A DNA stretch of 64,000 bases. It comes from [Leptolyngbya] sp. PCC 7376 (lineage in GTDB: Bacteria > Cyanobacteriota > Cyanobacteriia > Cyanobacteriales > MRBY01). The stretch spans positions 1,286,036-1,350,035 of the forward strand of contig NC_019683.1 in the NCBI RefSeq assembly GCF_000316605.1, written 5' to 3'. The position numbers and the translations under genes were made by a program. Below are positions 16,604-27,100 of the stretch, piece after piece; position 1 is the stretch's first letter; the number at the start of each line of letters is the position of its first letter. The notes below the pieces were generated by a model, which did no database searches, was not told where the DNA came from, and was given only the letters and a program-made list of their open reading frames with translations.

Positions 16604-18250
16604 ATGTCTGTCTCCAAAAATAAATCACCAACCAATTCACTATCTCCTTCATTTAGTGAGCCGCAACAACAAAAAGTTAACATTGTCGTTGTTGATGATG
16701 AAAGAACGAATCTAAAAGCTCTTGAACTTATTCTCAGTACTCTGAACCATAATATTATTAGCTTGACATCAGGACAGGATGCACTTGAATTTATCAAGCA
16801 AAAATCAGCTGACATCGCTCTGATTATCTTAGATATTCATATGCCAATTATGGATGGCTTTGAAGTGGTCAAGAAAATCCAAGACTTACAGATAGCAGAT
16901 TATATTCCCATCATCTTTCTCACAAGCTCTGCTACAGAAAGTGACTTTGTTTTCCAAGGCTATGAAAATGGGGCAATTGACTATTTAGATCGAAATATTC
17001 ATCCTCAAGTTTTACGCTCTAAAGTCAGTGCTTTTGTTGAACTACATCAGCAATCAAAGAAAATCAGAGAACAGACAAATAAATTGCGAGAGAGTAATTT
17101 AGCTCTTTCAAAAAAAATTGAAGAGCATCAAATGACATTAGCTGTCGTTGAAGAAAAAGAAAAAGAACTCCGTAACTTTTTTGATCATGCTAATGATCTT
17201 ATTCATAGTGTGGATCGAGAAGGAAAGTTTATTTATGTCAATCAATGTTGGCTGGAGACTTTAGGTTATAACCATCAAGATTTAGATAAACTACATTTTT
17301 TAGATATTATTCATCCGTCTTATCATCAATCTTCTGAGGAGATTTCCTCTACTTTAAGACGAGGTCTTTCTCTGGAACAAATTGAACTTTTATTTATTGG
17401 TAAATATGGAAATAAAATTTATGTAGAAGGGAATATCAATGGAAATTTTGATGGTGAAAAATATCTCTCAATGATTGGCATTTTTCGAGATATTACGAAG
17501 CGGAAAGAAGCAGAAGATCGTATGCGTGTTGCCTTGGATAAAGAGCGACAAGTTGCCGAGTTACAATCACGTTTTGTCGCAACTGCATCCCATGAGTTTC
17601 GTACACCTTTAACTGGGATTTTAAGTTCGACTGAACTACTCCAAACTTATTGGGATAAGCTGTCGCATGAAGAACATCAAGAATATTTAGCCCAAATCTA
17701 TGATTCTGTGATGCTCATGCGTAATCTGATGAATGATGTTTTACTTGTCAGTAAGGCTGAAGCTGGTCGCATGGAATGTAATCCGCAAATGCTGAACGTT
17801 GTGAAAACAACACAAAAAATAGCTGAGCAAATTAATCAACGCATTAACAAAAATCATCAAATTAGTTTTGTTGCGGACAATATTGATCCAGAAGCAGAAT
17901 ATTGTTTGGATAGTAAATTGTTACAGCTCGTTTTCACAAATATTGTGACCAATGCAATGAAGTATTCCTCGGAAAATTCTTCAATCGCAATCAAAGTTTG
18001 GGAAGAAGGTCATAATATTCATTTTGAAATTAAAGATCAAGGTGAAGGTATTCCTCTAGAAGATCAACCTCATGTGTTTGATTTTTTTCGTAGAGGGAAA
18101 AACACCCACGATATTCCAGGAACTGGTTTAGGACTCAATATTGTAAAACATTGTGTTGATTTACATCATGGTGAAATTAGTTTTGTGAGTGAATTACACG
18201 TTGGCACTTGTTTTTATTTTTCTCTGCCGACAAATATCAATGCTGATTAG
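16604..18250 (+). CDS. Receiver-PAS-histidine kinase
   Basis: 548 aa, cytoplasmic. An N-terminal receiver (residues 26-145) has acceptor Asp77 in LIILDIHMPIMDGFE. The conserved Lys of the usual YLTKP is Arg130 here (AIDYLDRN), which may change activation. A coiled coil (150-190) precedes a PAS domain (195-300: FFDHANDLIHSVDREGKFIY, ending FRDITKRKEAE). HisKA has His330 in ATASHEFRTPLTGIL. The ATPase domain has VTNAMKYSSE, IKDQGEGIPLEDQ and GTGLGLNIVKHCVDLHHG. It is the first of four same-strand genes (next one 58 bp away) and likely passes phosphate to the REC-EAL protein (inference). Confidence 0.9.
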   Translation: MSVSKNKSPTNSLSPSFSEPQQQKVNIVVVDDERTNLKALELILSTLNHNIISLTSGQDALEFIKQKSADIALIILDIHMPIMDGFEVVKKIQDLQIADYIPIIFLTSSATESDFVFQGYENGAIDYLDRNIHPQVLRSKVSAFVELHQQSKKIREQTNKLRESNLALSKKIEEHQMTLAVVEEKEKELRNFFDHANDLIHSVDREGKFIYVNQCWLETLGYNHQDLDKLHFLDIIHPSYHQSSEEISSTLRRGLSLEQIELLFIGKYGNKIYVEGNINGNFDGEKYLSMIGIFRDITKRKEAEDRMRVALDKERQVAELQSRFVATASHEFRTPLTGILSSTELLQTYWDKLSHEEHQEYLAQIYDSVMLMRNLMNDVLLVSKAEAGRMECNPQMLNVVKTTQKIAEQINQRINKNHQISFVADNIDPEAEYCLDSKLLQLVFTNIVTNAMKYSSENSSIAIKVWEEGHNIHFEIKDQGEGIPLEDQPHVFDFFRRGKNTHDIPGTGLGLNIVKHCVDLHHGEISFVSELHVGTCFYFSLPTNINAD

Positions 18251-18308
18251 TTAAAATACTCATATTGGGTAGTTAATTTTAGTTGTTCATCTCCCATAAG
18301 GAATCGTT

Positions 18309-20054
18309 ATGGTGAAAATTTTAGTCGTTGAAGATGATGCCAAAATCCGCAAAAATATGGCGCGTCTCCTAAAACTTGAGGACCATGACGTTTTAGTTGC
18401 TGAAAATGGTTTAGAAGGATTAGATAAGGCACTATCTGAAAGACCAGATTTGATTCTTTGTGATATTCTAATGCCTGAATTAGATGGTCACGAAATGTTG
18501 CAGCGGCTTAAGGAAAAAGCACCTAATTATTTCGCACCTTTTATTTTTGTGACAGCGAAAGGAAGTAAAGAAGATATTCGCCAAGGGATGACATTAGGAG
18601 CTGATGATTATTTAACTAAGCCCTTTACCCGTATAGAACTTTTAGATGCAGTCAGTAGCCGCTTAGAAAAACAAAATGCTTTCCAGAAGCATTATCAAGA
18701 ACAACTAGAAAAAATAGAAGTTGAACATCTTGATAAAAAGAAATTTGATCCTGTAACGGGCTTGCCGAATATTTTGTATTTACAAGAGAATTTCAAGCTC
18801 TTAATTTGTGAGTATGAAAGTCTACGTTTTGGGCATAGTACAAATACTGTTTTGTTACCATTTTTTGTGCTTAGAGTAGAGCGAACAGAAATTATCAAGC
18901 AAAATGTAACGTTAGTGGCTTATCAGCAGCTACTTAAGACGATCGCCCAGCGAATTAGTGATTTTTTGCAAGATGAAAATAGTTTGATTATGCTCAATGA
19001 TATTGAGTTTGTGATCTTATCTCCTCCTCAGGAAAAGCGTGCTGCAATTATTGCGATCGCCGATTCGATTATCCAGCTCTTTGAACGCTCATTTACCGTT
19101 GATAATCAAGAGTATTTTTTACAGCCGAAGCTTGGTGTCAGTCTCTATTGTAGAGATGCTTATAGTATCAATGATTTGATTCAGAAAAGTTTGAATGCAG
19201 TGGATGCGATTGATGATATTTCTGATATAAAATATCATTTTTATTCCCTTGAGTTTAGTCTTAGTGCCCAAAAAAAAGCGTTTATAGAAAGTGAATTACA
19301 TTATGCTGTCGAGCGAAACCAAATAAAAGTTCATTACCAACCTAGTATCCGTTTAAGAACAGGTCAAATTGTTGGGGTTGAGGCATTGGCTCGATGGCAT
19401 CATCCTGAACTAGGTATGATCTCTCCATTTGACTTCATCCCTCTCACTGAACAGATTGGTTTAATTAATGAGATTGGTCTACGAGTACTCGAAATAGCAG
19501 CGAAAGATGTGCGTCAATGGCAACAAAATTATCAACCAGAATTACGATTGGCAGTCAATTTTTCTGGCAATCAACTGCATAGTGCAAATATTTGTCATGA
19601 TGTGATGAAAATATTAATGCAAAATGATTTTTCGCCATCATATCTCGATATTGAAATTACAGAATCAGTTTTGATTCAAGACTTTAAGCAGGCGATCGCC
19701 AAACTGAATTCATTACAAAGACTAGGTTGCCGAATTGCGATGGATGATTTTGGTACTGGCTATTCTTCCCTAAATTATGCTCGTATGATTCCTTGGGATA
19801 TTCTTAAGATTGATCGATCTTTTATTAGTGACATTCATCTTAATCAAATTAATAGCACGATTGTCAAGAATGTTATTTCTGCGGCTAATGATCTAGGGTT
19901 TGAAATTATTGCAGAAGGGGTTGAAATTGAAGCTGAACTTGCTATCTTGAAAGAATATCATTGTGATCAAGCTCAAGGTTATTTGTTCTCAAAGCCAATA
20001 TCTTTTAAGGCATTTACAGATCAATTCTTTAGATCCAATTTTATTATTTCTTGA
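18309..20054 (+). CDS. Response regulator with degenerate GGDEF and EAL domain
   Basis: 581 aa. The receiver (1-120) has Asp52 in LILCDILMPELDGHE and the Lys in ADDYLTKPF. A GGDEF-like domain (145-305) starts FDPVTGLPN but carries LNDIEF at 229-234 instead of GGDEF, so it cannot make cyclic-di-GMP. The EAL domain (320-575) has EALARWHHP (358), the glutamates in DIEITES, MDDFGTGYSSLNYARMIPW, ILKIDRSFI and EGVEIEAELAI, so it should hydrolyse cyclic-di-GMP. AAGGA sits about 8 nt before ATG 18309. Probably the output of the upstream kinase, linking the operon to a sessile/motile or photobehaviour switch. Confidence 0.92.
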   Translation: MVKILVVEDDAKIRKNMARLLKLEDHDVLVAENGLEGLDKALSERPDLILCDILMPELDGHEMLQRLKEKAPNYFAPFIFVTAKGSKEDIRQGMTLGADDYLTKPFTRIELLDAVSSRLEKQNAFQKHYQEQLEKIEVEHLDKKKFDPVTGLPNILYLQENFKLLICEYESLRFGHSTNTVLLPFFVLRVERTEIIKQNVTLVAYQQLLKTIAQRISDFLQDENSLIMLNDIEFVILSPPQEKRAAIIAIADSIIQLFERSFTVDNQEYFLQPKLGVSLYCRDAYSINDLIQKSLNAVDAIDDISDIKYHFYSLEFSLSAQKKAFIESELHYAVERNQIKVHYQPSIRLRTGQIVGVEALARWHHPELGMISPFDFIPLTEQIGLINEIGLRVLEIAAKDVRQWQQNYQPELRLAVNFSGNQLHSANICHDVMKILMQNDFSPSYLDIEITESVLIQDFKQAIAKLNSLQRLGCRIAMDDFGTGYSSLNYARMIPWDILKIDRSFISDIHLNQINSTIVKNVISAANDLGFEIIAEGVEIEAELAILKEYHCDQAQGYLFSKPISFKAFTDQFFRSNFIIS

Positions 20055-20085
20055 TTGTTAATTAAATATTTTGAGGTGTTTTGGT

Positions 20086-21078
20086 GTGGTTCTTCGTGGT
20101 TGTCAGATTTTTATTTCTTCTCTTATGGCGATCGCCCTTCCAGTTTTAGCGTCTTGCCAACCACAACAAAACATCGATACTGAGATTCCAACTTCATCAT
20201 CTGTCTCTGAAAATCCATCAGAAACACCATCACCAACAGAATCCGTCGCCATCAAATTTGGTGTTTTGTCTATCGATAGTGCAGTTTCAGTAAATGAACG
20301 CTATGCGCCTCTGATGCAATATCTAGAAGAAACACTAGAACAGGATTTTGAATTGGTATCTCTCACTCAAGCGACACAATTTACAAAAGTTGCTGAAAAA
20401 GAACTGGATTTCACCACCACGAATCCTCTGTCTGCGGTACAAGTGCGACGCCTCTACGACACTGAATTTCTGGTGACCCATTCCCGTCCAGCCACCGGAA
20501 CGCAATTTAGTGGGTTGATTATCACAGGGGCAGATAGTGACATTGAAACTCTCGAAGATTTACGCGATAAAAAAGGCGCTTGTGTCAACTTCCAAACAGC
20601 GGCAGCGGGCTGTGCATTTCAGGTGTTTCATTTGATAGAGCGAGGCATTGATCCCTATAAAGATTTTGCTTCATTTATCGAAAACCCATCCCAAGACAAT
20701 ATTGTGCTTGGTGTGCTGAATGGCAGCCTTGATTTTGGTTTTATTCGGACAGGGCAGCTCGAAAAAATGGTGCGGAAGGAATTAATTACCAGCAAGGATG
20801 AGGTGAAGATTTTAGAGCCAATGGCTGATGATTTTTTCTACGAGCATACGACAGCTCTCTATCCAGAATGGCCGATTGCTGCGCTATCCCATGTTGATCC
20901 TGAGCTAAAGAATTCGGTGCAACAGGCCTTACTCGCAGTACCATCAGATCATCCTGCCTTGAGTGCAATTGGCCTGACTGCTTTTGTCCCAGAAGTAGAT
21001 TATTCGGCTTTAGATCGACTGATTGAAACGTTACAGCTCAAAACGTGGGATGCATCGCTAAATCCAGAAGAATCTTAG
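20086..21078 (+). CDS. PhnD-like substrate-binding lipoprotein
   Basis: 330 aa. The N-terminus VLRGCQIFISSLMAIALPVLASC has a lipobox (LASC), so it is an exported lipoprotein. The mature domain is the phosphate/phosphonate-binding type: KFGVLSIDSAVSVNERYAPL, then LDFTTTNPLSAVQV and LEDLRDKKGACVNF. GTG 20086 is chosen because GAGG lies 9 nt upstream and it gives a normal signal peptide; a TTG at 20071 is the alternative. It ends exactly where the hybrid kinase begins (TAGATG), so the two are translationally coupled. No permease is nearby. It most likely presents a ligand to the kinase rather than importing it. Confidence 0.85.
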   Translation: MVLRGCQIFISSLMAIALPVLASCQPQQNIDTEIPTSSSVSENPSETPSPTESVAIKFGVLSIDSAVSVNERYAPLMQYLEETLEQDFELVSLTQATQFTKVAEKELDFTTTNPLSAVQVRRLYDTEFLVTHSRPATGTQFSGLIITGADSDIETLEDLRDKKGACVNFQTAAAGCAFQVFHLIERGIDPYKDFASFIENPSQDNIVLGVLNGSLDFGFIRTGQLEKMVRKELITSKDEVKILEPMADDFFYEHTTALYPEWPIAALSHVDPELKNSVQQALLAVPSDHPALSAIGLTAFVPEVDYSALDRLIETLQLKTWDASLNPEES

Positions 21079-23499
21079 ATGTTTACTAAATTTCGTGAAA
21101 ATTTAACGCTTAAATATCTTGCCTTAACGAGTGGCTTTGTACTTGTTGTACAGCTCCTCTTTGGGTTGGGAGCTCTCTACTTATCCGGGCGATCGCAATA
21201 TAAATCCCTTGAGCAAAAAATTTCAGATGAAGCCGCATTTATTGCTGGAGTTAGTTCTGAGGCGATTTTCGGGTCAGATTTTTTAACCCTTGAGCGGCTA
21301 ATGCGGCAAGCAAGTGTGGATGAAGAAATTGTATATAGCATCATTCTTAATCCGGATGAAAAACCCTTAACTCGTTACCTGAATCAAGAAGAACCCATCA
21401 TTGCGCAGCTTACTGAAGGTGAAACGATTAATCATCAAAATGTTTTGTCGTGGGTGGAGCGTTTAGAGACGCAACCAAAGATCAAGGAAATTGCTCAGCC
21501 TATTGTCTATGCAGATCAAACTTTAGGGACGATACATATTGGCTATAGCACAGCAGTGATTGATGCAGAAATCCGACAAGCATTGATTGCGACGATCTTA
21601 ATCTCTGTCAGTGTTAGTGCTCTGTTGGCATTTTTGACTTATCTTCTGTTTAGTCGTTTCGTGCGATCGCCAATTAAATCCCTCAATCGATTTGCCGTTG
21701 AGCTGAGTGAAGGCAACCTTGACCAGAGAATTCCAGAATTACATGTCGATGAATTTGGAAAAATGGTTAATGCTTTTAACCGAATGGCGGATCAGCTCCA
21801 AGAAACGTTGGCTGGTTTAACCGATGCTCGAGACGAAGCTGTCGCCGGAACAAGGGCAAAAAGTGAATTTCTCGCTGCGATGAGCCATGAGATCCGGACA
21901 CCGATGAATGCGATCATCGGTATGAGCAGTTTGCTGATGGATACCAAGCTGACCGAAGACCAATATCAATTTGCAGATACTATCCGCCATAGCGGTGAAA
22001 ATCTCCTCACCATCATTAACGAGATTCTCGACTTCTCTAAAATCGAAGCCAATCGCTTGGAGCTTGAGATTCAAACTTTCGATTTGCGCCGTTGTATCCA
22101 TGAAACCATGAGTATTGTGGGAGTACAGGCCAGTCGGAAACATTTGCAGCTCGATTACTCTATCGACCAAAGCTTGCCGAAATATATCAAAGGCGATATC
22201 ACCAGAATTCGGCAAATCCTACTGAATCTTCTCAGTAATGCGATTAAATTTACCAACCTGGGTAGTGTCACCCTCAAATGTGACTTTATCGAGGTTGAAG
22301 ACGAACCATTCTTCCAAATTTCCGTAAAAGATACAGGTATCGGTATTCCCCACGACAAACAAGATCAAATTTTTGAGGCATTTACCCAAGCCGATAATTC
22401 TGTGACTCGTCGGTATGGGGGCACAGGCCTCGGCTTAGTGATCTGTAAGCGTATCTGCGAAATTATGGGAGGTGAAATTTCCCTTGTCAGTGAGGAAAGT
22501 CTGGGCAGTAAGTTTACGGTGCTGTTGCCTCTCCTAGAACCCACTCCTGAGGAAGTCCCTACAGCAGAAGCAGAAGCGACTTCCTCAACGAGCTTGCGAG
22601 ATGCAGAGGAAGTGATCAAAGAACTCGAAGTACCACTAAAGATTCTGTTAGCCGAAGATATTCAGGTGAATTGCCAGGTTGCAGCTTTGATGTTGGCGCG
22701 TTTGGGTTACCGCATTGATACGGTGGGTAATGGTCAGGAAGCGCTCGATGCTCTAGAAAGACAGAGCTACGATGTGGTTTTTATGGATTGGCATATGCCT
22801 GAGATGGATGGCATCACTGCGACAAAACTGATCCGCGAACGGTGGCAGACGCCGAAGAAACCTTGGATTATTGCCATGACGGCTAATGCGATGCCAGAAC
22901 AGCGTAAAACTTGTCTGATGGCTGGGATGAATAGCTTTATTGCTAAGCCTGTACAGAGTGCTGATCTTGCTAAGGTTCTACTTGAATGTCCTTTGGTTTC
23001 TAAGATGGCGATCGCCGCAAATCCAGACCTTACAGCAGAATATCTGCAAGATCCTCAATCTGCTTCCACAGACTCAACACAAGAGTTTCATCAAGGAGAG
23101 CCAGAAGTCGCAACTCCCACAAGTGCATCTGATAAAGGTGTATTAGACGAACAAGTCTGGCAAAATTTATTGGAGATGGCTGGCATCGAAAAATACAGCC
23201 TTATCGATGATATGGTTGCGACCTATCTTGAAGATAGCCAGCAAAATATTCAGAAGATTAGCGAGACAATTGCATCTAAGTCTGCAGAAGGATTATATTT
23301 CGCTGCCCATGCCCTCAAAGGATCTAGTCGGTATCTTGGAGCCCAAGCGCTGAGTGATCAATGCTTTACTTTAGAAAAATGTGCCAAGGCAGAGGATTTT
23401 GCGCAAGCGGAAATATTAGGGCCGAATATCCTGAAAGAATACGAAACCGTCATTGCAGAACTCAAGCAGAGACGCGAAAATCTCGTGCCAAAATCATAA
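21079..23499 (+). CDS. Transmembrane hybrid histidine kinase with receiver and HPt
   Basis: 806 aa. Two membrane segments (about 13-36 and 168-191) bracket a ~130-residue periplasmic sensor. HAMP covers 192-245. HisKA has His270 in AAMSHEIRTPMNAIIGMS. The ATPase domain has NLLSNAIKFTNLG, VKDTGIGIPHDKQ and YGGTGLGLVICK. A receiver has Asp570 in VVFMDWHMPEMDG and the IAKPVQ lysine. A C-terminal HPt has His744 in FAAHALKGSSRYLG. It thus holds a complete four-step phosphorelay. The preceding lipoprotein is the likely ligand presenter, as in TorT-TorS type pairs. Last gene of the operon; the target regulator may be the REC-EAL protein upstream. Confidence 0.93.
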   Translation: MFTKFRENLTLKYLALTSGFVLVVQLLFGLGALYLSGRSQYKSLEQKISDEAAFIAGVSSEAIFGSDFLTLERLMRQASVDEEIVYSIILNPDEKPLTRYLNQEEPIIAQLTEGETINHQNVLSWVERLETQPKIKEIAQPIVYADQTLGTIHIGYSTAVIDAEIRQALIATILISVSVSALLAFLTYLLFSRFVRSPIKSLNRFAVELSEGNLDQRIPELHVDEFGKMVNAFNRMADQLQETLAGLTDARDEAVAGTRAKSEFLAAMSHEIRTPMNAIIGMSSLLMDTKLTEDQYQFADTIRHSGENLLTIINEILDFSKIEANRLELEIQTFDLRRCIHETMSIVGVQASRKHLQLDYSIDQSLPKYIKGDITRIRQILLNLLSNAIKFTNLGSVTLKCDFIEVEDEPFFQISVKDTGIGIPHDKQDQIFEAFTQADNSVTRRYGGTGLGLVICKRICEIMGGEISLVSEESLGSKFTVLLPLLEPTPEEVPTAEAEATSSTSLRDAEEVIKELEVPLKILLAEDIQVNCQVAALMLARLGYRIDTVGNGQEALDALERQSYDVVFMDWHMPEMDGITATKLIRERWQTPKKPWIIAMTANAMPEQRKTCLMAGMNSFIAKPVQSADLAKVLLECPLVSKMAIAANPDLTAEYLQDPQSASTDSTQEFHQGEPEVATPTSASDKGVLDEQVWQNLLEMAGIEKYSLIDDMVATYLEDSQQNIQKISETIASKSAEGLYFAAHALKGSSRYLGAQALSDQCFTLEKCAKAEDFAQAEILGPNILKEYETVIAELKQRRENLVPKS

Positions 23500-23579
23500 G
23501 TCTATAGGTGGTTTAACCTAGCCGATAAAGATTTAGATGGTAATGAAGTTGGGAGCGGCGCAGATTGGTTGCTTACAGA

Positions 23580-23975
23580 TTAGTTGACGAGGGTATCCTT
23601 TGACCGAGCGTTAGGGTTCATCGTAGAAGAGCGCTTCGATTTTGAGCTTTTTGCGCTATCGTCGACGCTAGTATTGCTTTTGAGACGAATTTGAATCTTT
23701 GGGCCAGAGCTCGCTAAACGAATCACTAAACCGTCTTGGGCTTCGCACTCATCGACGCGTTTACCATCGATATATGTGCCATTTGTACCTAGATTGACGA
23801 CTTTCCACTGCTGACCATCTTGTCTCAGTTCTACGTGGTGACGAGAGACTACAGCACTATACAAAACCACATCATTATCTGTAGAGCGACCCACCCGTAC
23901 GACAGACTCGGTTCCAAATGTCCAATTTTGTACAGGCACGGATTGTAGGGGATGTAATAATGTCAGGGTAATCAC
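23580..23975 (-). CDS. FHA domain protein
   Basis: 131 aa. A phosphothreonine-binding FHA domain spans about residues 25-90: VRVGRSTDNDVVL, VVSRHHVELRQ and LGTNGTYIDGKRV carry the conserved Gly-Arg, Ser-Arg-His and Asn-Gly. The C-terminal 35 residues are Ser/Lys-rich, possibly phosphorylated themselves. The start is GTG 23975 with AAGG about 6 nt upstream. It lies 187 bp downstream of the CHAT-protein gene on the same strand and converges with the kinase operon. Probably an adaptor for a Ser/Thr kinase not in this window. Confidence 0.88.
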   Translation of the reverse strand: MITLTLLHPLQSVPVQNWTFGTESVVRVGRSTDNDVVLYSAVVSRHHVELRQDGQQWKVVNLGTNGTYIDGKRVDECEAQDGLVIRLASSGPKIQIRLKSNTSVDDSAKSSKSKRSSTMNPNARSKDTLVN

Positions 23976-24162
23976 AAATGACCTTGGCTCTACATACTTG
24001 GCTTTTTAAGTACTAATCAGATTTTACTGATGATCGCGAAAATTACTCTTCATAATCAAGCTGATTTTAACATTTAACAATCTATTAAACTTTTTGCTTG
24101 CCATAAAAATGCGATTTTTGGCTGAAAACTAAAATTGTCTTTTTAGGGAATATTCGAGGGGA

Positions 24163-27100
24163 TTACCAAGGGTTGCCGACGATGGTGAAGCCACTCCAGA
24201 AATAGGGGTGGGACAGGTTTAAGTCTTGGCTCTGTTGGAGTTCTGGCGGTAGGGTGATCTCTCCGTCTGGTGTAATTAAAGTGTTATTTTCGGTACGTAC
24301 TTCCTGTCTGAGTAAGGATAATTGAGCTTGGCGAAGGGCTTCGGCTTTGATGGAGGATTTTTGTAATTCTTCGTATAAACGGGCCATAAGGGCAAGGGTT
24401 CCTTCATCGCTGACATACCAAATGCTACCGATAGCGGATTTTGCACCGGAAGTGAGGGCGAGTCCTGCAAAGCCTAATTCTGCTTGGCGATCGCCGAGGG
24501 CTGTGCGGCAGGCAGATAAGACTAATAATTCGATGGGGGGTTCATTGAGTCTAAGGCTAGACAGCCTGTCAATTGTGACCCGTTGGTCTTTGAATTGAAT
24601 AAACGAATTGTTATTGTCCCCTGCACGAAATTCGCCGTGAGTAGCTAAATGTACGATGCCATAGGGATTTTGTTCGCGGGCACTGAGTAAATTCTCAACT
24701 GTAAATTGTTGATCGACGAAGACATCTCCTTGCCAAATCTGGTCTGCAATAATTTGAGCTTCAACAGGAGCGGCGGGTAGATCATCGAGACCATCACCAA
24801 ACTCAGCTGCACCCATAGCTAAAAGCTGATTTTGGCGAGGTGGAATGTAGCCTGAAGTGTTCGTCAGGGAAAAGCTTGGCATCAGGCCGATGCTGTATTT
24901 CTCGATCAAGAATTTATCGCCGTCATGGAGTGCTGCTACGGGAAGTGCTCGAAAGCCTTCGTCCATGATGAAGGTCAGGTTATTAATCTGTTCTTTGGCA
25001 ATGTCTGCTTCCAATGGATCGAGAAAAATACTATGCAAGTATTGGGCAGGCTTTAGGTAGCGATTACCAAATCGAGGATTTGTGACCCCACGGATAAAAT
25101 CTCTCACCTCAGGCATGACATTCCTGCGAGTGACACCAGGAACTTTTTTACGAATGATTTTGCCAGAATAGGTCACCATCACCAATTCCAACTCTTCATC
25201 GTTATCTAGTTTTTCGGGAGGATTGAGGAATTTTTCCTCCGCATTTAGAAAATCACTCAGGCGATCGCCCCGATACGACCATTGCGTCAAATCTTTTTCT
25301 GAGCCATCCTTCGAGTCTTCAACCTTTGTTGCGACTCGATTATCCTTGGTTGCAACTAGATCATCCTGCTCTGGCGGTGAAAAGAATGCGTAGATTAGCG
25401 CTGGATTAACCCCTGTTTGTTCTTGTACCTTTTCAAGCTTGCTCGTAATCTGAGCAATATTACTGCCACGTTCATCTGCTAATCCATCTTCTGGCTCTGG
25501 ATCAGAGACCGGATCCTCACAGTTTGTGACCCCTGTACAACTATCATCAAAATCGCCGTCATCGGGGTCATCCGGATCGTCTGGGTCATCTGGATCTGTA
25601 TTTTCTAAATCTGCTAAAACCGTATTACTAACAGAAAATGTTGGAGTTGTTGCCTGAATTTCAAAAGAACCAACCGTATCATTTGCGGTTGGCGTGACAC
25701 TCACTACACCAGAAGCATTGGTTGTGCCAGAGAGATTTGTTGGATCGCTACTCGCACCACTACCAGGAGCATCAAACTCTACCTCTAAATTTTCTAGGAT
25801 GTTACCGAATGTCACCTCTGTTGCGGACACTGTTACAGGATCAAAATCAGTATTGATATCTGTACTCTGGCCATCACCACTAACAAGAGCTAAACTAACC
25901 CCCTGGAACTCAACTGCCCCTAGATCAACTGCCGTATCAATAATGCGCGTTCCACCCCTTTGGTCTGTGGTGCTGCTGACAAAACTATCGTCACCTCTAT
26001 TAAGCGCAGGACTATCAAAAAAGAAAAAGTGTGTTTCGAGATTACTTGTGCCTGTATTTGGATCTCCGACATCGATACCACCATAATCTCCTAAAGGTGT
26101 TAAAGACGGATCTAGGGTAATGATGCTAGCACCTGTAATACTGCCATCTTCAACTAAGTTGACGCCCGATGTGCTGATCGTACTATTTGCGCCTTCTCGG
26201 ATATCGCCGCTGGTGCTGTTCGCAATAATGCTATTGGTTAAAGCTAAATCGTAGTCGTTGTAGATACCGCCACCAAGGGTAGCAGTATTGCCAGAAACAG
26301 TGGTATTGATTAAGGCTAAGTCACCACCCAGATCTTCATTATATAATCCTCCTCCTCGGCCACCAGTGGAGGTATTATCTGCGACAGTGCTATCAGTCAA
26401 GGTCAAGGTGGTGCTATTAAAAATACCACCACCATCATCTACAGCAGTATTTCCAGAAATAGTTGTTCTTGTTAAGTCTGCTGTTGCACTAAAGTTGGCA
26501 ATGCCACCACCATAACCCGCATTGGTATTACTAGTAATGAGGCTATCTGTGATAGTTGCAGTGCCACCAAGACTAAGCTTTAAGCCACCACCATAACCTG
26601 TGATATCAGTAACTGTATTGCCTGTGATTACGCTATTGGCAAGAATGAAAGTGCCCAAATTATCGATGCCACCACCACCGTAAGTGGCCGTATTGCTGGA
26701 CAGAGTACTGTTTCGAATTTCTAGGGTGTCACCATCGTTAAGTATGCCTCCTCCGACGCCACCAAGTATACCCGTGCTTGTGGCTGAGTTGCCTGTAATG
26801 GTACTGCGCAGGATGGTGACATTACCCGTGCCATCATTGGCGATCGCCCCGCCCCCGTCTCCAGCGAATATGCCAGTGGCACTATTCCCAGAAAATAGGC
26901 TATCGGTAATAGTGACGTCACCATCGTCATTGTAGATCCCTCCCCCAGCGCCAGGGGAGAAGTTATCCGAAATGGTAACGTTGTTGAGATTTAGGGTGTC
27001 AGCGGTATTGTAAATACCACCACCATTGGCTGTTGCAAAGGTGCCACCATATCGAATAGTGAGATTTTGAATGGTGATATCGCCAGTACCACCGCTTACG

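Noticed and set aside
23500-23530. TAGGT...ACCTA hairpin between the kinase operon and the FHA gene
   Set aside because: Only five base pairs with no T-run; too weak to call a terminator.
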